Notes: generated by a model from the sequence alone, not told the origin. Positions 33,660-44,647 are shown, numbered from the stretch's first letter. The stretch is DNA of 64,000 nucleotides from Staphylotrichum longicolle (GCA_019096155.1 JAHCVI010000001.1:15215243-15279242), one strand, 5' to 3'. Numbers and translations: made by a program.

Positions 33660-34779
33660 ATGGAGGCTTACGTCCCTTCCGTCGGCGCAAAGGACAAGGG
33701 TGAATTGTATGCATTCAACCTGGAGCCGGCGGCTCACCCATTCACGGAAATCGGCTCCTGCACCTGCGGGTACCACAAGCGATGTCCTGACGCGGCAGAC
33801 CACTGTCTCGAGGTCATCAAGCTCAGGGACGAGGGCTATGACGGCCGATGTAAGGCCGCATGGGGTCAAGTGAAGAAGAAGGGTGCCGTCGACCACATTA
33901 TTGAGCTCTGGGAGGTGAGAGCAGGTATGTGTCTGTTCCTGGGAAATGCAGCATCTCCATCGCCGTGACACAGGCTCACACAATGCGCCCACCCTATAGC
34001 CTACTTCAGGGCCGTGTGCCTCTTTGAGGAGTTCAACTCTGTAAAGGATTGCGCTACTTCTGCAGGCTTCCCCAAGGATCAGATCAGTGGGCTCAAATGG
34101 CCCAAGAACAAGAAGGAAGAGGCAAGTATCCCATCTTTGACGTCCCCTTTTGGCGGACGGTCGCTTATATGAGGCGATTGTTTCTAGCTCGTCGTTCTTT
34201 ACAACCTCCGCTTCTTCTTCAACTCGGAGGAAAACCTCTGTCTCATTGACTCGGACTTCAATCTCGCGAAGAACAAGTTCCTTGACCGGGGAGAGGACCC
34301 GGGACCCTCCGACATCAGACGTCAATGCAGGCCTATTACATCGCCACAGCCAGCTTCAGAGACGCCGTCCTTGACATGCTCACTGACGAGTCGACCAAAC
34401 CAAGCAGTTGATCTACTGGCTCGTGCGGAACTTTCTCCTGGCGAACTATGAACACTTCGACGCCGAGTGCGAGAAGTACGAGTCCGAGCCTATGGGGGAC
34501 GAGGACGTGCGCCCGATCGGTGTCTTTCTCCCGCGGTCCGTCGTCAATCCATCCGAGCGCTACAGGGTAGTCGGAAAGGCAGTGGACCAATTGATGGACA
34601 TGATGACCGAGAAGGAGTGGGAAGAACTTGAAAAGAACGACGGCAAGGCGCAGAAGACCTCCAAGACCAACAAGAAAGCGCCGCCCAAAAAGAAGACGAA
34701 AAACGAGGCAGTGGCTCGCATCTTGGACGACTCAGACAAGATTGCTAGCAAGGTTGCGAAAATGGCAGGCTTAAAGTAG
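33660..34779 (+). CDS. hypothetical protein with a GC-AG intron and two frame breaks
   Basis: Exons proposed: 33660-33924, 34000-34121 and 34188-34779. The first intron is GTATGT...TATAG (75 nt). The second uses a GC donor (GAG|GCAAGT...TTCTAG, 66 nt), and no GT donor keeps the frame. Exon 3 reads LVVLYNLRFFFNSEENLCLI in one frame, then MQAYYIATASFRDAVLDML in a second (from 34325), then KQLIYWLVRNFLLANYEHFD in a third (from 34402). Each change equals one missing base, and adding two bases gives exactly 327 codons. The gene therefore carries two small deletions, real or artefactual. The N-terminus has CxCxxxxxC (CTCGYHKRC), a possible metal site, and the C-terminus is Lys-rich (KKAPPKKKTK) and nuclear-like. 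No known family recognised. Confidence 0.6.
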
Positions 34780-35360
34780 TTGAAGTTTGAGCCGCTGGGC
34801 TGATGCAATTGGGATCAGAAAAGGGGACATGACCCAGGCGGTTGTGAGGTACTTTGCGTAAAGTTGACGACCTGCGCTGCCCCTGTTGCAAATACCATCA
34901 AGGTTACAATGATTTCAGTACGACAATGCAAAACTTCATGTGACCTCCGGATCATGCTCTCCTTCACCCAACCGCATGCTCCAACATCCATCCACGCCTC
35001 TGAGCCTTCGGACTCTTTGCTTTGTCCCTCTTGGACTCTCCTACCCCTTTTCCCCCTATATAACAGTTGCACAAAGAGACACTTTGACCGGTCATCGGGG
35101 AGAGATTGGTTTCTCGCGCTGTAGGATAGTGCACTCATCTCATCCAAATGAACGGAGGAGAGCAGACCAGGGGGCAGGTATGGACAATGGCATTATAGCG
35201 GAAGTGATACGAATTTGTTGACAGAACAGTTTTAAATTGACGCTGCTAGTAATCTGGAATTTAGATACACAACGAAAAGCAAGTCAATGGAATGGCTAGG
35301 CACTGGTGAGCTTGGTCATTCACCAACCCGGAATACCAAGTTGATTCGTGTTGACATGAA
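34780..35360. other. 3' region between convergent genes, no gene seen
   Basis: Shared downstream region of the gene at 33660 and the xylanase gene. A TATATAA string near 35060 has no gene behind it. Confidence 0.4.
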
Positions 35361-36133
35361 CTAGCCCTGGAGAGTGTACTTGGAGTTGCCACCAGCATTC
35401 CCCCATCCCTCAGTGGCCAGGACCTGGTAGTCGTGCGAGCCCAAGTTCAGTCCAGCCTTCTTCCATGCTTCAAAATGGTTGGCCATCGTCACAGTGCCGC
35501 TCCCAGGACGCTTGTCGACACGGTTCGAAATGTATTGCCAGAAGGTCGATGTGCCTACGATGGACGGCTGGTTGACCTGTTGATGCTTCCAGATCTCGTA
35601 AGTGCCGCCGTCACTCTCAAAGGTGCCGAGCTTCTGTCCCTGGGCTGAACCCTTGCCATCCGAGGTGTACTCCTGAACGTAGTACTCGACCAGGGGATTT
35701 TTGGTCCAGCCGTAGACCGAGACGAGGACGGTACCCGAGGATCGGGTCGTGCTGCCGGTGAATGTAATATTTCTGGTACATGCCGTTCAATTAGTCTTTG
35801 CGAAGGACGCGATGAAAGTCATGACGTGGGGGGTAGATGGAACGACTCGTCACAAGGAAAAGGGGGACAATGGTACCTGGCCGTGCCCGTTCTCCAACCC
35901 TTGCCGACAACAAAGTCGCCCGCACCCGAGAAGGTGACTGAGTAGCCATTCGAGCTGGGAGAAAAGTTGACGTTGCCCCCGGTGCGGTAGTTTTGGTTGT
36001 AGTCCTGACGGCGGGCTAGGTTATGAGGTCCAAACTCGAAGTCGGGGGCGTCGGACGCGACGTTGCCCGCAGGGGCAGCGAGGGCGCCGGAGATGGCCGC
36101 TGCGGCGACGGTAAGGTAAGTGATTGCCACCAT
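35361..36133 (-). CDS. GH11 endo-1,4-beta-xylanase, 2 exons, secreted
   Basis: A 222-aa secreted enzyme that cuts internal beta-1,4 bonds of xylan. Exons are 36133-35877 and 35772-35361, with a 104-nt intron (GTACCA...ACCAG, phase 2). Residues 1-19 form a signal peptide. A short pro-region ends in Arg-Arg (41-42), leaving a mature domain from Gln43 of about 180 residues, the normal size of a lone GH11 jelly-roll; no binding module is attached. The nucleophile is Glu115 in NPLVEYY and the acid/base is Glu207 in ATEGWG. YGWTKNP, NQPSI, GTSTFWQY and NHFEAW are family blocks. Residue 73 in GDFVVGKGW is Asp, which in this family goes with an acidic pH optimum. The loop after the nucleophile is short. 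It heads a run of minus-strand plant-polysaccharide genes. Confidence 0.95.
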
Positions 36134-36230
36134 GATGGCGTGGTGACGAAGAACTTAAGAACTGGAAGACGCCTTCAACCTGTGTGTCCGTTTGGAGGGG
36201 GATGGAAACAACCAGAGGTAGTGGTTGGCC

Positions 36231-36237
36231 TTTTTAT
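36231..36237 (-). promoter_or_regulatory. TATA-like element of the xylanase gene
   Basis: On the minus strand ATAAAAA lies about 100 bases before the xylanase ATG, the usual distance for inducible fungal hydrolase genes. Confidence 0.5.
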
Positions 36238-38176
36238 GTTCACGACAGTGCTACTTTTCCGGATAAACTGCGAGAGAATCTTTTGAGTATGACCTGGCCT
36301 CCTATGGAAACATCAAACAATGGTATTCCCGCACCAACATCCGACGATCCGCAGTTGATCACCCACCCACCATCCCAATCTATCGACGTGTTTCCGCGGA
36401 AGGATCTCACCGGATTAAACGGCAAAACAGACCCCTACAAAGATCACCGGCTGAAAGGTCAAATTCCCGGCGCGATGGAGTGGTTTGTCATTTGAGGTGT
36501 TCTGCAATGGAGTCGGAGAGAAAGTTTAAGTGTGATGATCCCTGAAAACCTCAGCTGCTCAGGGGTAAGAGCGCCCTGTGCTCTTTGCGGAAAGCTGCCA
36601 TCCCTCGCTGTCTTCCCTCCGCTCTTGTCTTCCTTGACAATCACTTCAAACCAGCAGAATGGCCGGTCTGAGCTGTGAAGTGGTCCACCTGAGCCTGTCG
36701 TTTCCCAACTTGGAATGGCTTGAGTTTACCCAGGGGTTATTGGGTGCCGTCGAAACAAGCCTCCGGGGGGCGGAAGCCGAAATTAAAAATGCGGGGAATG
36801 CCGGCAGACGCCGCCAATCGCGCCTCTCACAGCAGGCCTCGCGGTGACGTTGTGTTGCCTTGAAATCCTCCTATTTCCATTAGATGAAAACATGCCACCC
36901 TCCACCTGGCACTTATGCCGCGTCGTCAGGGGTTGGGGGCCGTAGGTCAGGGTTGGATCTTGGCTTTTTCCGCCAGACCGGGAAATGGCTCGCGGCCAAG
37001 AGCGGCCAAGAGCGGCCAAGATAGGCCAAGGATCAATCCCGAACATCAGGGAGAGGCGTTGGAGACAGTCGGGTGCCTACGTATGTCTGCATCTATTACT
37101 GGTACTAACCCTTGGCACTGTCATGCCAGATTTTGCACAACCGGAAAACACCTGGTAACTCGGAATCATAGGCGCGGTTATAGCATGCTAGGGCACTTCG
37201 GGCTCATTCAAACCCGAAGGATGCTCGCGACAACACGGAGGTGTCCGGCCAATATGCAGAACGGGCCTCAATGACACCATGTACAAGTTCACACGGCGTC
37301 TTCAAGGACTTCACGACCGCGAAATGAAGTTGAAAGACCCTGGGAATCATCTTTTTATAGGCTGATCGCGGCAACCCTTGGGGGGCTTGCTATCGGAAGC
37401 TGCGTGGCAGCAGAAACATTGAAACCTCTTAACCCCTACCATGGGTTTAAACTTGAAGGATGTAGAACACAACAGGTACCTTATCTTGACCTTTAACCCA
37501 CACTTGGCCCTGCTTCTAACCACACGGGCAAAAGCCCGGTTCATGGGTGGGAGCACGGTCGGCTGGTTCCCCTGAAATGCAGGCGTAATGCTTTGGCTGA
37601 AACTTGTGCTTCCCTTCGTTGATCCAGCAATAAATCCACACTCCAGCTTTTGGCTGGATTCGCCGGGTAAATACTGCGCCTCCATAAAATACCTGGATAT
37701 CTTGCGTTCCCGCTGCATGTAGCACATCATCGTAGCGCAGGGGCTGACCCAGGCTCACAATTGTTCAACGCGCTAGCAGCACCTGCGAAGGTGAATTGAG
37801 GGGGTCTCCACATATTCCCATTCTGGTCTATCTTGGGAGGGAACCTGTTCAACTCACTCGGGTTGTATAGTTGGGACCTGGTGCGCTTGACAGTTCAGTA
37901 CCAGGTGTCGTATGGAGACCATGTATCGAAGCTAACTTTACAAGGCATCAACTCCCTAGGCAACCCAGACCGGGGAATTAGGTAACAGTAACTAACACGT
38001 ACGCTTGGCAAGATGGGAAGTGACTGTAGTTCTCAGTACTATGATATTCACAGTGTTAAACACTACATGTGGCCAGCCCAGAAGCAAGTTGGTAACTCAT
38101 GTTGAAAACAGGTGTCACCAAGCAGCGACAACGCCTTAAACCATTTGTCCTCATCCCGTGCTTGGCAGAAACTCAA
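36238..38176. other. intergenic, no gene seen
   Basis: Upstream of the xylanase gene and downstream of the feruloyl esterase gene. A 62-codon frame at 36659 has no supporting features. A 10-bp tandem repeat is listed separately. Confidence 0.4.
36991..37030. repeat. tandem 10-mer AGCGGCCAAG, four copies
   Basis: Four 10-base units: CGCGGCCAAG, two exact AGCGGCCAAG, and ATAGGCCAAG. The shared core is GGCCAAG. Confidence 0.85.
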
Positions 38177-39031
38177 CTATTTGAACTGGCTAAAGAACTC
38201 CCAGGTCTCTGTCGCCGCAAACGTCTGAGTTGCCCCCTTGAGCACCGGGGTCTGGATGTGTGACCCGTCAAAGGTAATCCACGTAACGGGATAGCCCGCA
38301 GCACACCCCTGGTACTTGGTTTTCACCATGGTTCCATCGCCGGTTCGGGGCTCCGGAGGCGACTGCGCCGTGCAGTTGTTGTTCTTGACGAAGGTGTCGC
38401 GCATTTGCCGACCAACCGAGACAGAGAGCAGCGGATCGCCCACCCCGTGTTGGGCATAGTAGGGCACGGGATCCTTGCCGCCCGAACAACCGCTCAGAAG
38501 TCCGCCAGACAGGACGGCCACGGCACGGAACTGCTTAGCACGGGCGCAGGCGATGGCATACGAGATGGCACCGCCGTAGCTGAAGCCTGTCGAGAAGCGT
38601 AGGTTCTGGTCGATGCACAGATTCTCCTCCACGGCCTTCACCATCTCATCGACGAAGGCTATGTCCTCCCCATTGGTATTGGCCCAACCTGCGTTGAGTC
38701 CGGTTGGCGAGACAAAGATGGCTCCGATGTCATCGTTTGCAAGAGGAGGAAGGCCGTAATATGGCAGATAGTTCTTCTGCCCGTTGGCAACGGTGGCGCC
38801 ACTGTCTGACAGGCCATGAAAGGTAAAGACCAGACGGTAAGGATGTGACTTGTCGTAATTATCCGGCACCTTGACCAGATACCAGCGCTGCTTTTGGTTG
38901 ACAATTGTCGTGTGGTTGCCGCTGCCGAACGTCGTGGTTTTGCCACAGCCAGGAGAGGGCTTCGCTGCAAGGACAGTCTGGAGAATCGCAAAGAGAAGCA
39001 ACCCTGCAAAAGGCAAAGTCCGTGTCAACAT
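38177..39031 (-). CDS. feruloyl esterase (type C/D, CE1-like), secreted, single exon
   Basis: A 284-aa secreted esterase that releases ferulic and related hydroxycinnamic acids esterified to arabinose on plant xylan. Residues 1-22 form a signal peptide. The catalytic serine is Ser151 in GFSYGG; the likely partners are Asp199 (HGVGDPLL) and His258 (FDGSHIQTP). GLNAGWANTNGEDIAFVDEM and the ending TWEFFSQF match the fungal type-D esterase family known from Neurospora, and the length is normal for it. Six or more cysteines suggest disulfides typical of the family. No carbohydrate-binding module is fused. It lies between the xylanase and the carboxylesterase on the same strand, which supports a role in xylan breakdown. 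Confidence 0.92.
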   Translation of the reverse strand: MLTRTLPFAGLLLFAILQTVLAAKPSPGCGKTTTFGSGNHTTIVNQKQRWYLVKVPDNYDKSHPYRLVFTFHGLSDSGATVANGQKNYLPYYGLPPLANDDIGAIFVSPTGLNAGWANTNGEDIAFVDEMVKAVEENLCIDQNLRFSTGFSYGGAISYAIACARAKQFRAVAVLSGGLLSGCSGGKDPVPYYAQHGVGDPLLSVSVGRQMRDTFVKNNNCTAQSPPEPRTGDGTMVKTKYQGCAAGYPVTWITFDGSHIQTPVLKGATQTFAATETWEFFSQFK

Positions 39032-39125
39032 GATTACAAGATGGCCGTGAGATAAACTGCGAGTAATGCTTTATCATCAGACTTGTGGTTTCTATTCAGA
39101 GTTGACAACTAAGAAACAGGCATGT

Positions 39126-39132
39126 CTTTATA
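39126..39132 (-). promoter_or_regulatory. TATA box of the feruloyl esterase gene
   Basis: TATAAAG on the minus strand lies about 95 bases before the ATG at 39031. Confidence 0.5.
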
Positions 39133-39723
39133 CAACTTTTCGTTTTAGATCACTTGTTCGGCTTTTCCGAGTGAAGATTATATGATTTGATTCAGCAATC
39201 ACCACAACACTTGGCGTGTTGTTGAGTAAGGTATGCCAGCCATCTATGCCGACCATCTTGGCTGTCCATGCCGGATTGACTGTCTTGGTACCTTTCCCAC
39301 TCATCCCCTTCACCTCTTTGCCCGGCTTGTCAACACGGCAATCATTCTTCAGTATCCTGCTTGTTGTTGGACCAGTACGTAACCCATCTTGGCTGTCCCT
39401 ATTGGCTCCTCTTTCCCACTCTTCCCGGCTGATCTAGGGGAAGCGGCTAAATCTCGCACATGTTGGATTGGGCAGATCCTGCTTGCAGGCACGGTCAGCA
39501 GAGGCGCAGTGATTGGGTTAGGACAAATTGCATATCCCTTCCAAGCCCTTCGAGAAGCGGAAAGCGGCAGGCCGGAACATCCGACTTTCATCGCTTGCCA
39601 TGACGGCGATTCCGGACTTCAACCACGGCAATGCTCACGGCAATGTTCAGGGCGCACCACGATGAAATGTCAAACACCATAACATTTGGGACCAGATTAG
39701 GTACATTCCTCGGCCAAAAGCTC
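39133..39723. other. intergenic, no gene seen
   Basis: The promoter side of the feruloyl esterase gene meets the 3' end of the carboxylesterase gene. No gene seen. Confidence 0.4.
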
Positions 39724-41515
39724 CTAGTATCTAAGCTGCTCAATGAGCTCTGGTGAGTTGATGAACGCACATCTCTCCTTTAACTTCTGTGCGCGAACCG
39801 CGGCTTTTGCGTCACGTCCATCAACAGCTGAGAGCCCCTCAGACGGCCCACCCGCCACAAAAATGTAGGGATCTTGTCCATGAACAAACGCCGGCTTGAA
39901 CCCCTTGAAGGTGTTGTGTCCGTCCAGATCAAGGCGGCCCTTCGAGGCGAACGTCGACCAGGACCGGGAACCCCGCACAGCGAGCTGGTAGTCAGCGGGG
40001 TTGGGATGGAAGGGATATCCGTTGATGTCGTAGTGCGAAAGGTTGCCGAAAATGTAGGCGAATTCAGATGTGTGAATAGGGCCCCAGCCCGACGCTCCCG
40101 TGAGCTGCTCGATGATGGGCTCCAGGATCGTTTGGTTCCACTCGTACAGGTACACGTCATTCCCAGCTTTGGCGATGTGCTGACCATACCAGATCGGCTG
40201 GCACGTCATGAGGATGTCCCTGAAAATCCTGGCGGCGCGGAAGAACTCGCTGGACAGCGTGGCCGTTGCGTCCGCTTCAAAGTCGGAGACGGGGTAGAGC
40301 GCAAGCAGGCTGTCCACGTTGGCGCTGGTCATATCAGGGACGTAGGAAGAAATGAATTTGCGTGTGTCATCTGCTGTCTTGATGGCGGAGTCGGTGAAAA
40401 AAGTAACGTCGTCTTGACACCAGCCAATCATGGTGGTCACGTTTGCGAAACGTCCCTCCCGGATGAGCGTTGATGGAGCAGCGGGGAGAAAATCGTTGTC
40501 GATGACGGGCAGCCAAATGTCCCCAATGTTGTGCGCGATGTCCGATTGGTATGTGGCAAGGGAAGCATCGAGGAGAGTTTGCGTGTCCAGTTTTCGCAGG
40601 CATGCCACAGTCTCTTTCGAGTGGACCTTCGTTGTGTTACAGCCGACGTAGTCCACGAGAGCCTGCATTGCATCAATGGTGAAGTTGCCTGTGATACCCG
40701 GCTCGAGTGCTTGGCTCTGACAGATCGCTTGCTGGAAGGGAACTGGTTTGCTCGCCCCGTAGGCCATGATCTGCATCCCCACCGCCAGTCCTCCAGAGGA
40801 CTGTCCGAATATGGTGATCTTCTTCGGGTCGCCGCCAAACTGCTCAATATTATCTCTCACCCACTCAATCGCGAGTCGTTGGTCCCTAAGACCGGCGTTT
40901 TCTGAGCCCTCAGACTGCAGCGCTTCGGATTGGGCAAAGCCAAAAACTTTGCGCCCAAGTTAGCCGCTCCATCGGTCGCAGATCGGGCCTCTTGTACTCA
41001 CAACCCAGACGATAATTCATAGCCACATGGATCACGGGTAAAGCGTTCTTCACAGACTCGAGGATCATTCCGTCGGGCAGGATGGTGGGATCGTGGTTGT
41101 TCCCGGCCCAGAAACTGCCTCCGTGGATGTACAACAGCACCGGCAACCGGGCCTTTGCATCGGTGTTCCGTGGCCTGGCAACGTTCAAGTTCAGACAGTC
41201 CTCGGAAACCTCCGTGATGTTACCCAGCGCGATGGGTGGCACCCAGGGGCCGAGTGCCTGAGGACATGAAGGACCATACGACGTCGCTTTGACATCACTC
41301 CCAGGGGCAGGGACGCGTGGCTTTGGGGGCTTGAATCTGTTGCTGCCTCCCGTGTCCTGGCCGTAAGGGATGCCGAGGAAGACCTCAATGCCGTTGCGCT
41401 CGACACCCTGGTAGGTTACGCCGTGTTTTGCGTTGACGCGTGGTGCTGAGTTTGCGGCGCCAACTTGGAAGGGCAGCAGTGCGACGCCGACGTGGAAAAA
41501 TAAGTGCAACTTCAT
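39724..41515 (-). CDS. type-B carboxylesterase, secreted, 2 exons
   Basis: A 578-aa alpha/beta-hydrolase of the carboxylesterase/cholinesterase family. Exons are 41515-41002 and 40946-39724, with a 55-nt intron (GTGAGT...GCAAAG, phase 1) that joins MNYRLG to FFGFAQS. Residues 1-20 are a signal peptide. The oxyanion region is YIHGGSFWAGN. The nucleophile elbow is FGQSSGG (Ser221), with Gln where most relatives have Glu. SEDCLNLNV is the family's second signature. Several Asn-X-Ser/Thr sites are present. The natural ester is not predictable. With a feruloyl esterase and a xylanase nearby, a plant cell wall or lignin-carbohydrate ester is a reasonable guess, but lipids or host metabolites are equally possible from sequence alone. 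Confidence 0.88.
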
Positions 41516-42224
41516 GGCGACTTCCGTCTGAGAGCCTGCTTCAATAAGGGCAACGTGCTGACAAAGAGATGCGTTCGGCGGACAAGGAACTCAATGATGG
41601 CGGATGTGAGCGCGTTTTGTCTCACCCTTGGCACCGATCGGACATTGACATTGAGCAATATTCGTAGGTCGTGAGTAATTATATGATAGTGATAAACCAA
41701 GGCCCCTTGTGCAACCTGAGCATCACAATCACGGTTAAGATCGACAATGTCGAGCCAAGGGTCATGACTAATCGCCCACCGCTGACCTCGGTTTTTTGAC
41801 TTAAGAAGGACTAAGGCTCCTGCATCTACTTCAGTCGAGATGACAATGCGACGGCGAGTACGGTACCTTAGCTTTGTTGGAGTTGCAGTAATTCCATGTC
41901 AGATAAGCGCTAACTCTTCCTGTGGTAAAGCTGGGGCAGGCCTGGCAGAACAGCCACATCCACATCGCTACGCCCCAGCCTTAATCTGCACCGGCGCCCA
42001 AGCGACCATCCCCAGTCATGAGGAAGGCGGCGGCCAGGTCAAGTACCGCCATTCCGTGATGGGTTTCTCTTAAGCTTGCCCGACAAACTCGTCATCATCT
42101 AGGAGCCGCCAGTAGGTACATAACCAAGTTTCAGTCTCACCAAGTTTGGATGCTGGTTGAATTATTGCCTATAAAATTCCCAAAGGAGTGGACGGAACCA
42201 ACGCCCAATGAAGACCAAATCACC
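41516..42224. other. intergenic, no gene seen
   Basis: Upstream of the carboxylesterase and downstream of GH79. It is likely promoter sequence; no gene seen. Confidence 0.4.
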
Positions 42225-43997
42225 TCATCTCTGTACTAAAACGGCTTCGCCGGCACCGACCAAGACTCTCCTACCTATTGGTTCCTCAACCTTCTTGTCT
42301 CCTACAATGACTCCCGCTTCATTCACCGACTGACCCGCGAGTGTGATATCGCTGGCAATCTCGACTCCGGGACTTGTAAGTCTCGACACCCTTGCCGACT
42401 CCCAGCCGCTTGGCAGCTCAAGGGCTGTATACGGTCTCTTCTGCTGCTCAAATGTCGAGTTCCACATGACCATGTTCACCGCCACGATGGACTCCAGCTT
42501 GCTGGACCCGTAGACTGCGTATGCGCTAAAGTCCGTTCCGTTGACGAGGACCTCGGTTTGTTTGTGCCCCCCAGCAAAGACGCGGGCGTTGAACAATGCT
42601 GCGTAATAAATTGGGAATACTCGCGGAGCAGTATCGTTGAACGAGACTGGGAGCCATGACCTGTATGCGTATCGGGTTCCCGTATGGAAGAAGACGCGGT
42701 CGACGCGTAGAGAGGACAGGTAGAGCACGTAGTCAACAGCCCACACGGCAGCTGCCATGACATCCGAGATGTTGGCCGCCCCTTGGCATCCGATCGAGTT
42801 TGTCTCTCCAATCACGTATGGGATTCCCGACTTGGCGGTTTTGTTTCCGAGATAGTCGTGGTACCAGATACGTGACAGGACGTTGGTGCGATCGAAAATT
42901 GTCGTCTCGATGGTTGGGCCTTTGCCGGAGTAGTGACAATTGGCCCCCATATACTGTCTTTGATAAGCCTGGATCAAGTCGGTGTGGTCAAGATGCTTAC
43001 CTCGTGGTCAGCGACGGTCTTGGCCATGTCGGAGCGCATGCCCTCGGCTTGGGCATTTGCAACGTTCCAAGCAGTAGAGCTGGCGACATTGCGCGGTGCC
43101 ACAAAAGCACAACCTTGGAACAGCTGAAGGGAGTCGGACCCCGTCAAGTTCTTGCTGATGGCTTTTGCGTAGTCGTTCCACTGGTTGACGTAGTCCTGGA
43201 GTGTCCAACTCTCCGGTCGACGACGGCCACCAGGCCATGCTAGAGGAATGGTTTAGTAATGCTTCGTTCGCTTGGGGTTGAAATGATCACTCACCATTTA
43301 CCTCGTTGCCAATCTCAAAGGAGTGCAAAGATTTGCCAATAGCATGGTACGCAGCGTGAGCCTCGAGGACGGCCTGAGCAAGTCCGTCCCCGACGTCAAA
43401 GAGAGTCTCGTTGACGGGGTTGAAGAAGTTGAGGCCTGTTGTGGTGTCGACGTTAGCCACTTGACTATGAATCATGAAAAAGCCTGCGTACCATATATAT
43501 ACTTAGAACCCTCCGGAAACTGCTTGAACGACTGCATGAAGGCGGGACCGATGAATGAATGTCCCGGTTGGGTCGATGCATTGGAGCCAAAGTTGCTGAT
43601 GATGGCTTCGGACTGGCTTGAAAAGTACACGGCCGAGTTTTGCGTGCTGCCTCCGACGCGAAACACTGGAGCCTTTCCTGATATGTCTTTCAGGTTTTGG
43701 ATGACTTGTCGCGAAAACTGATTGGGGTGCCTAAACAGTATGAGTCTCTCCCATTTCTACCTAAAGCACGAGATCCTTGTCTACTCACGTGTTGTTCCCA
43801 GCATAATCGACCATGTAGCAGAACTCAATCGAGAATGAATGGTAGTTGGCATCATGCACCGGTTTCTCTGGGTGAGGAGAACCCGGTGGTGAAAGGGTAA
43901 AGGAGCGGGTGACATTCTTGGTCGAGCGAGTTGAAGTTGCAACTGTATGCCGAAGCACACAAAACAGAAGAAGCAATAAACAGTTGAATGGGATCAT
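42225..43997 (-). CDS. GH79 beta-glucuronidase, secreted, 5 exons
   Basis: A 518-aa secreted glycosidase of family GH79, which removes glucuronic or 4-O-methylglucuronic acid from plant glycans such as arabinogalactan proteins. Exons are 43997-43789, 43730-43492, 43435-43295, 43239-43001 and 42953-42225. Introns are 47-58 nt and all GT-AG. A signal peptide covers about residues 1-20. The acid/base is Glu194 in FEIGNEVN and the nucleophile is Glu326 in YVIGETNS, both placed as in GH79 enzymes. VFRVGGSTQNSA is the conserved first strand. The C-terminal 120 residues form the beta domain common in fungal members. The last intron is short (47 nt); an acceptor 15 bases upstream is also in phase but would leave only 32 nt. 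Same-strand neighbours are plant-polysaccharide enzymes. Confidence 0.9.
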
Positions 43998-44647
43998 CTT
44001 TGGTGACAGGTTCGGCCGGTCTCACTCGGCGCCTGAACATCCCCTAGAGACGGTGGTTGTTCTATAGAGGTCACTAACGTTGCTTTCGGGGGAGCAGCGT
44101 CGGGGGTCGGGGGATCAACGTCCCGGCTAATGGCTCACGAGTTGTTCGGCGGAAGCTGTACCGAGAGCTATGTAAATATCCGTGCTCTGAGAATGCATGA
44201 AGTCTCCCCCATGACCCCGCTCCCCTGAGCGAAGATCCGGGGCATGATCCGGGGTATGGGGTAAAGGATCCGGGGTACGCTTTGAACCATGTTGATTGGA
44301 GGGCTTTCAGGGGGAAACATGGCATTGGACCTGCTTCGCACTTAGGTCGGCATGCTGTCACGCGAATCAACGAGGCGGCCCAAACTTTTCCATCGACACA
44401 TCTGGGAACAACTCACCATCGTATCACACATCATTACTTGCTGCGCCTTGTTCCTTTCACATATATATTTTCCGCGCCGTCAGGTGAAAGCCGATGTCCT
44501 CCCCCAACCTCACTCACAAATAACTCCCTGGCTACATTGTTTATCCTTGTACTTGCTCATCGTCTCCCCTTTCCTTGAGACGTCTCCCAACTTTCTGGAA
44601 AACAAGTCCTCCATCTTTCTTACAGCGTAGACACCATCCCACGGTTT
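43998..44647. other. GH79 promoter region
   Basis: Upstream of GH79 and downstream of the lactonase-like gene. It is rich in G runs, including the three GATCCGGGG boxes listed separately and a CGGGGG pair near 44100. No gene. Confidence 0.45.
44234..44275 (-). promoter_or_regulatory. three GATCCGGGG boxes, CreA-type
   Basis: GATCCGGGG occurs at 44234, 44246 and 44267, about 237-278 bases before the GH79 ATG. Each contains CCGGGG, which fits the CreA/Cre1 carbon-repressor consensus SYGGRG. Paired CreA sites are common before fungal plant-wall enzymes. Binding is inferred, not shown. Confidence 0.45.

Noticed and set aside
35050..35066. TATATAA string between convergent genes
   Set aside because: No gene follows on either strand at a suitable distance.
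42167..42175. plus-strand TATAAAA string
   Set aside because: It would drive transcription antisense to GH79; neither flanking gene is on the plus strand.
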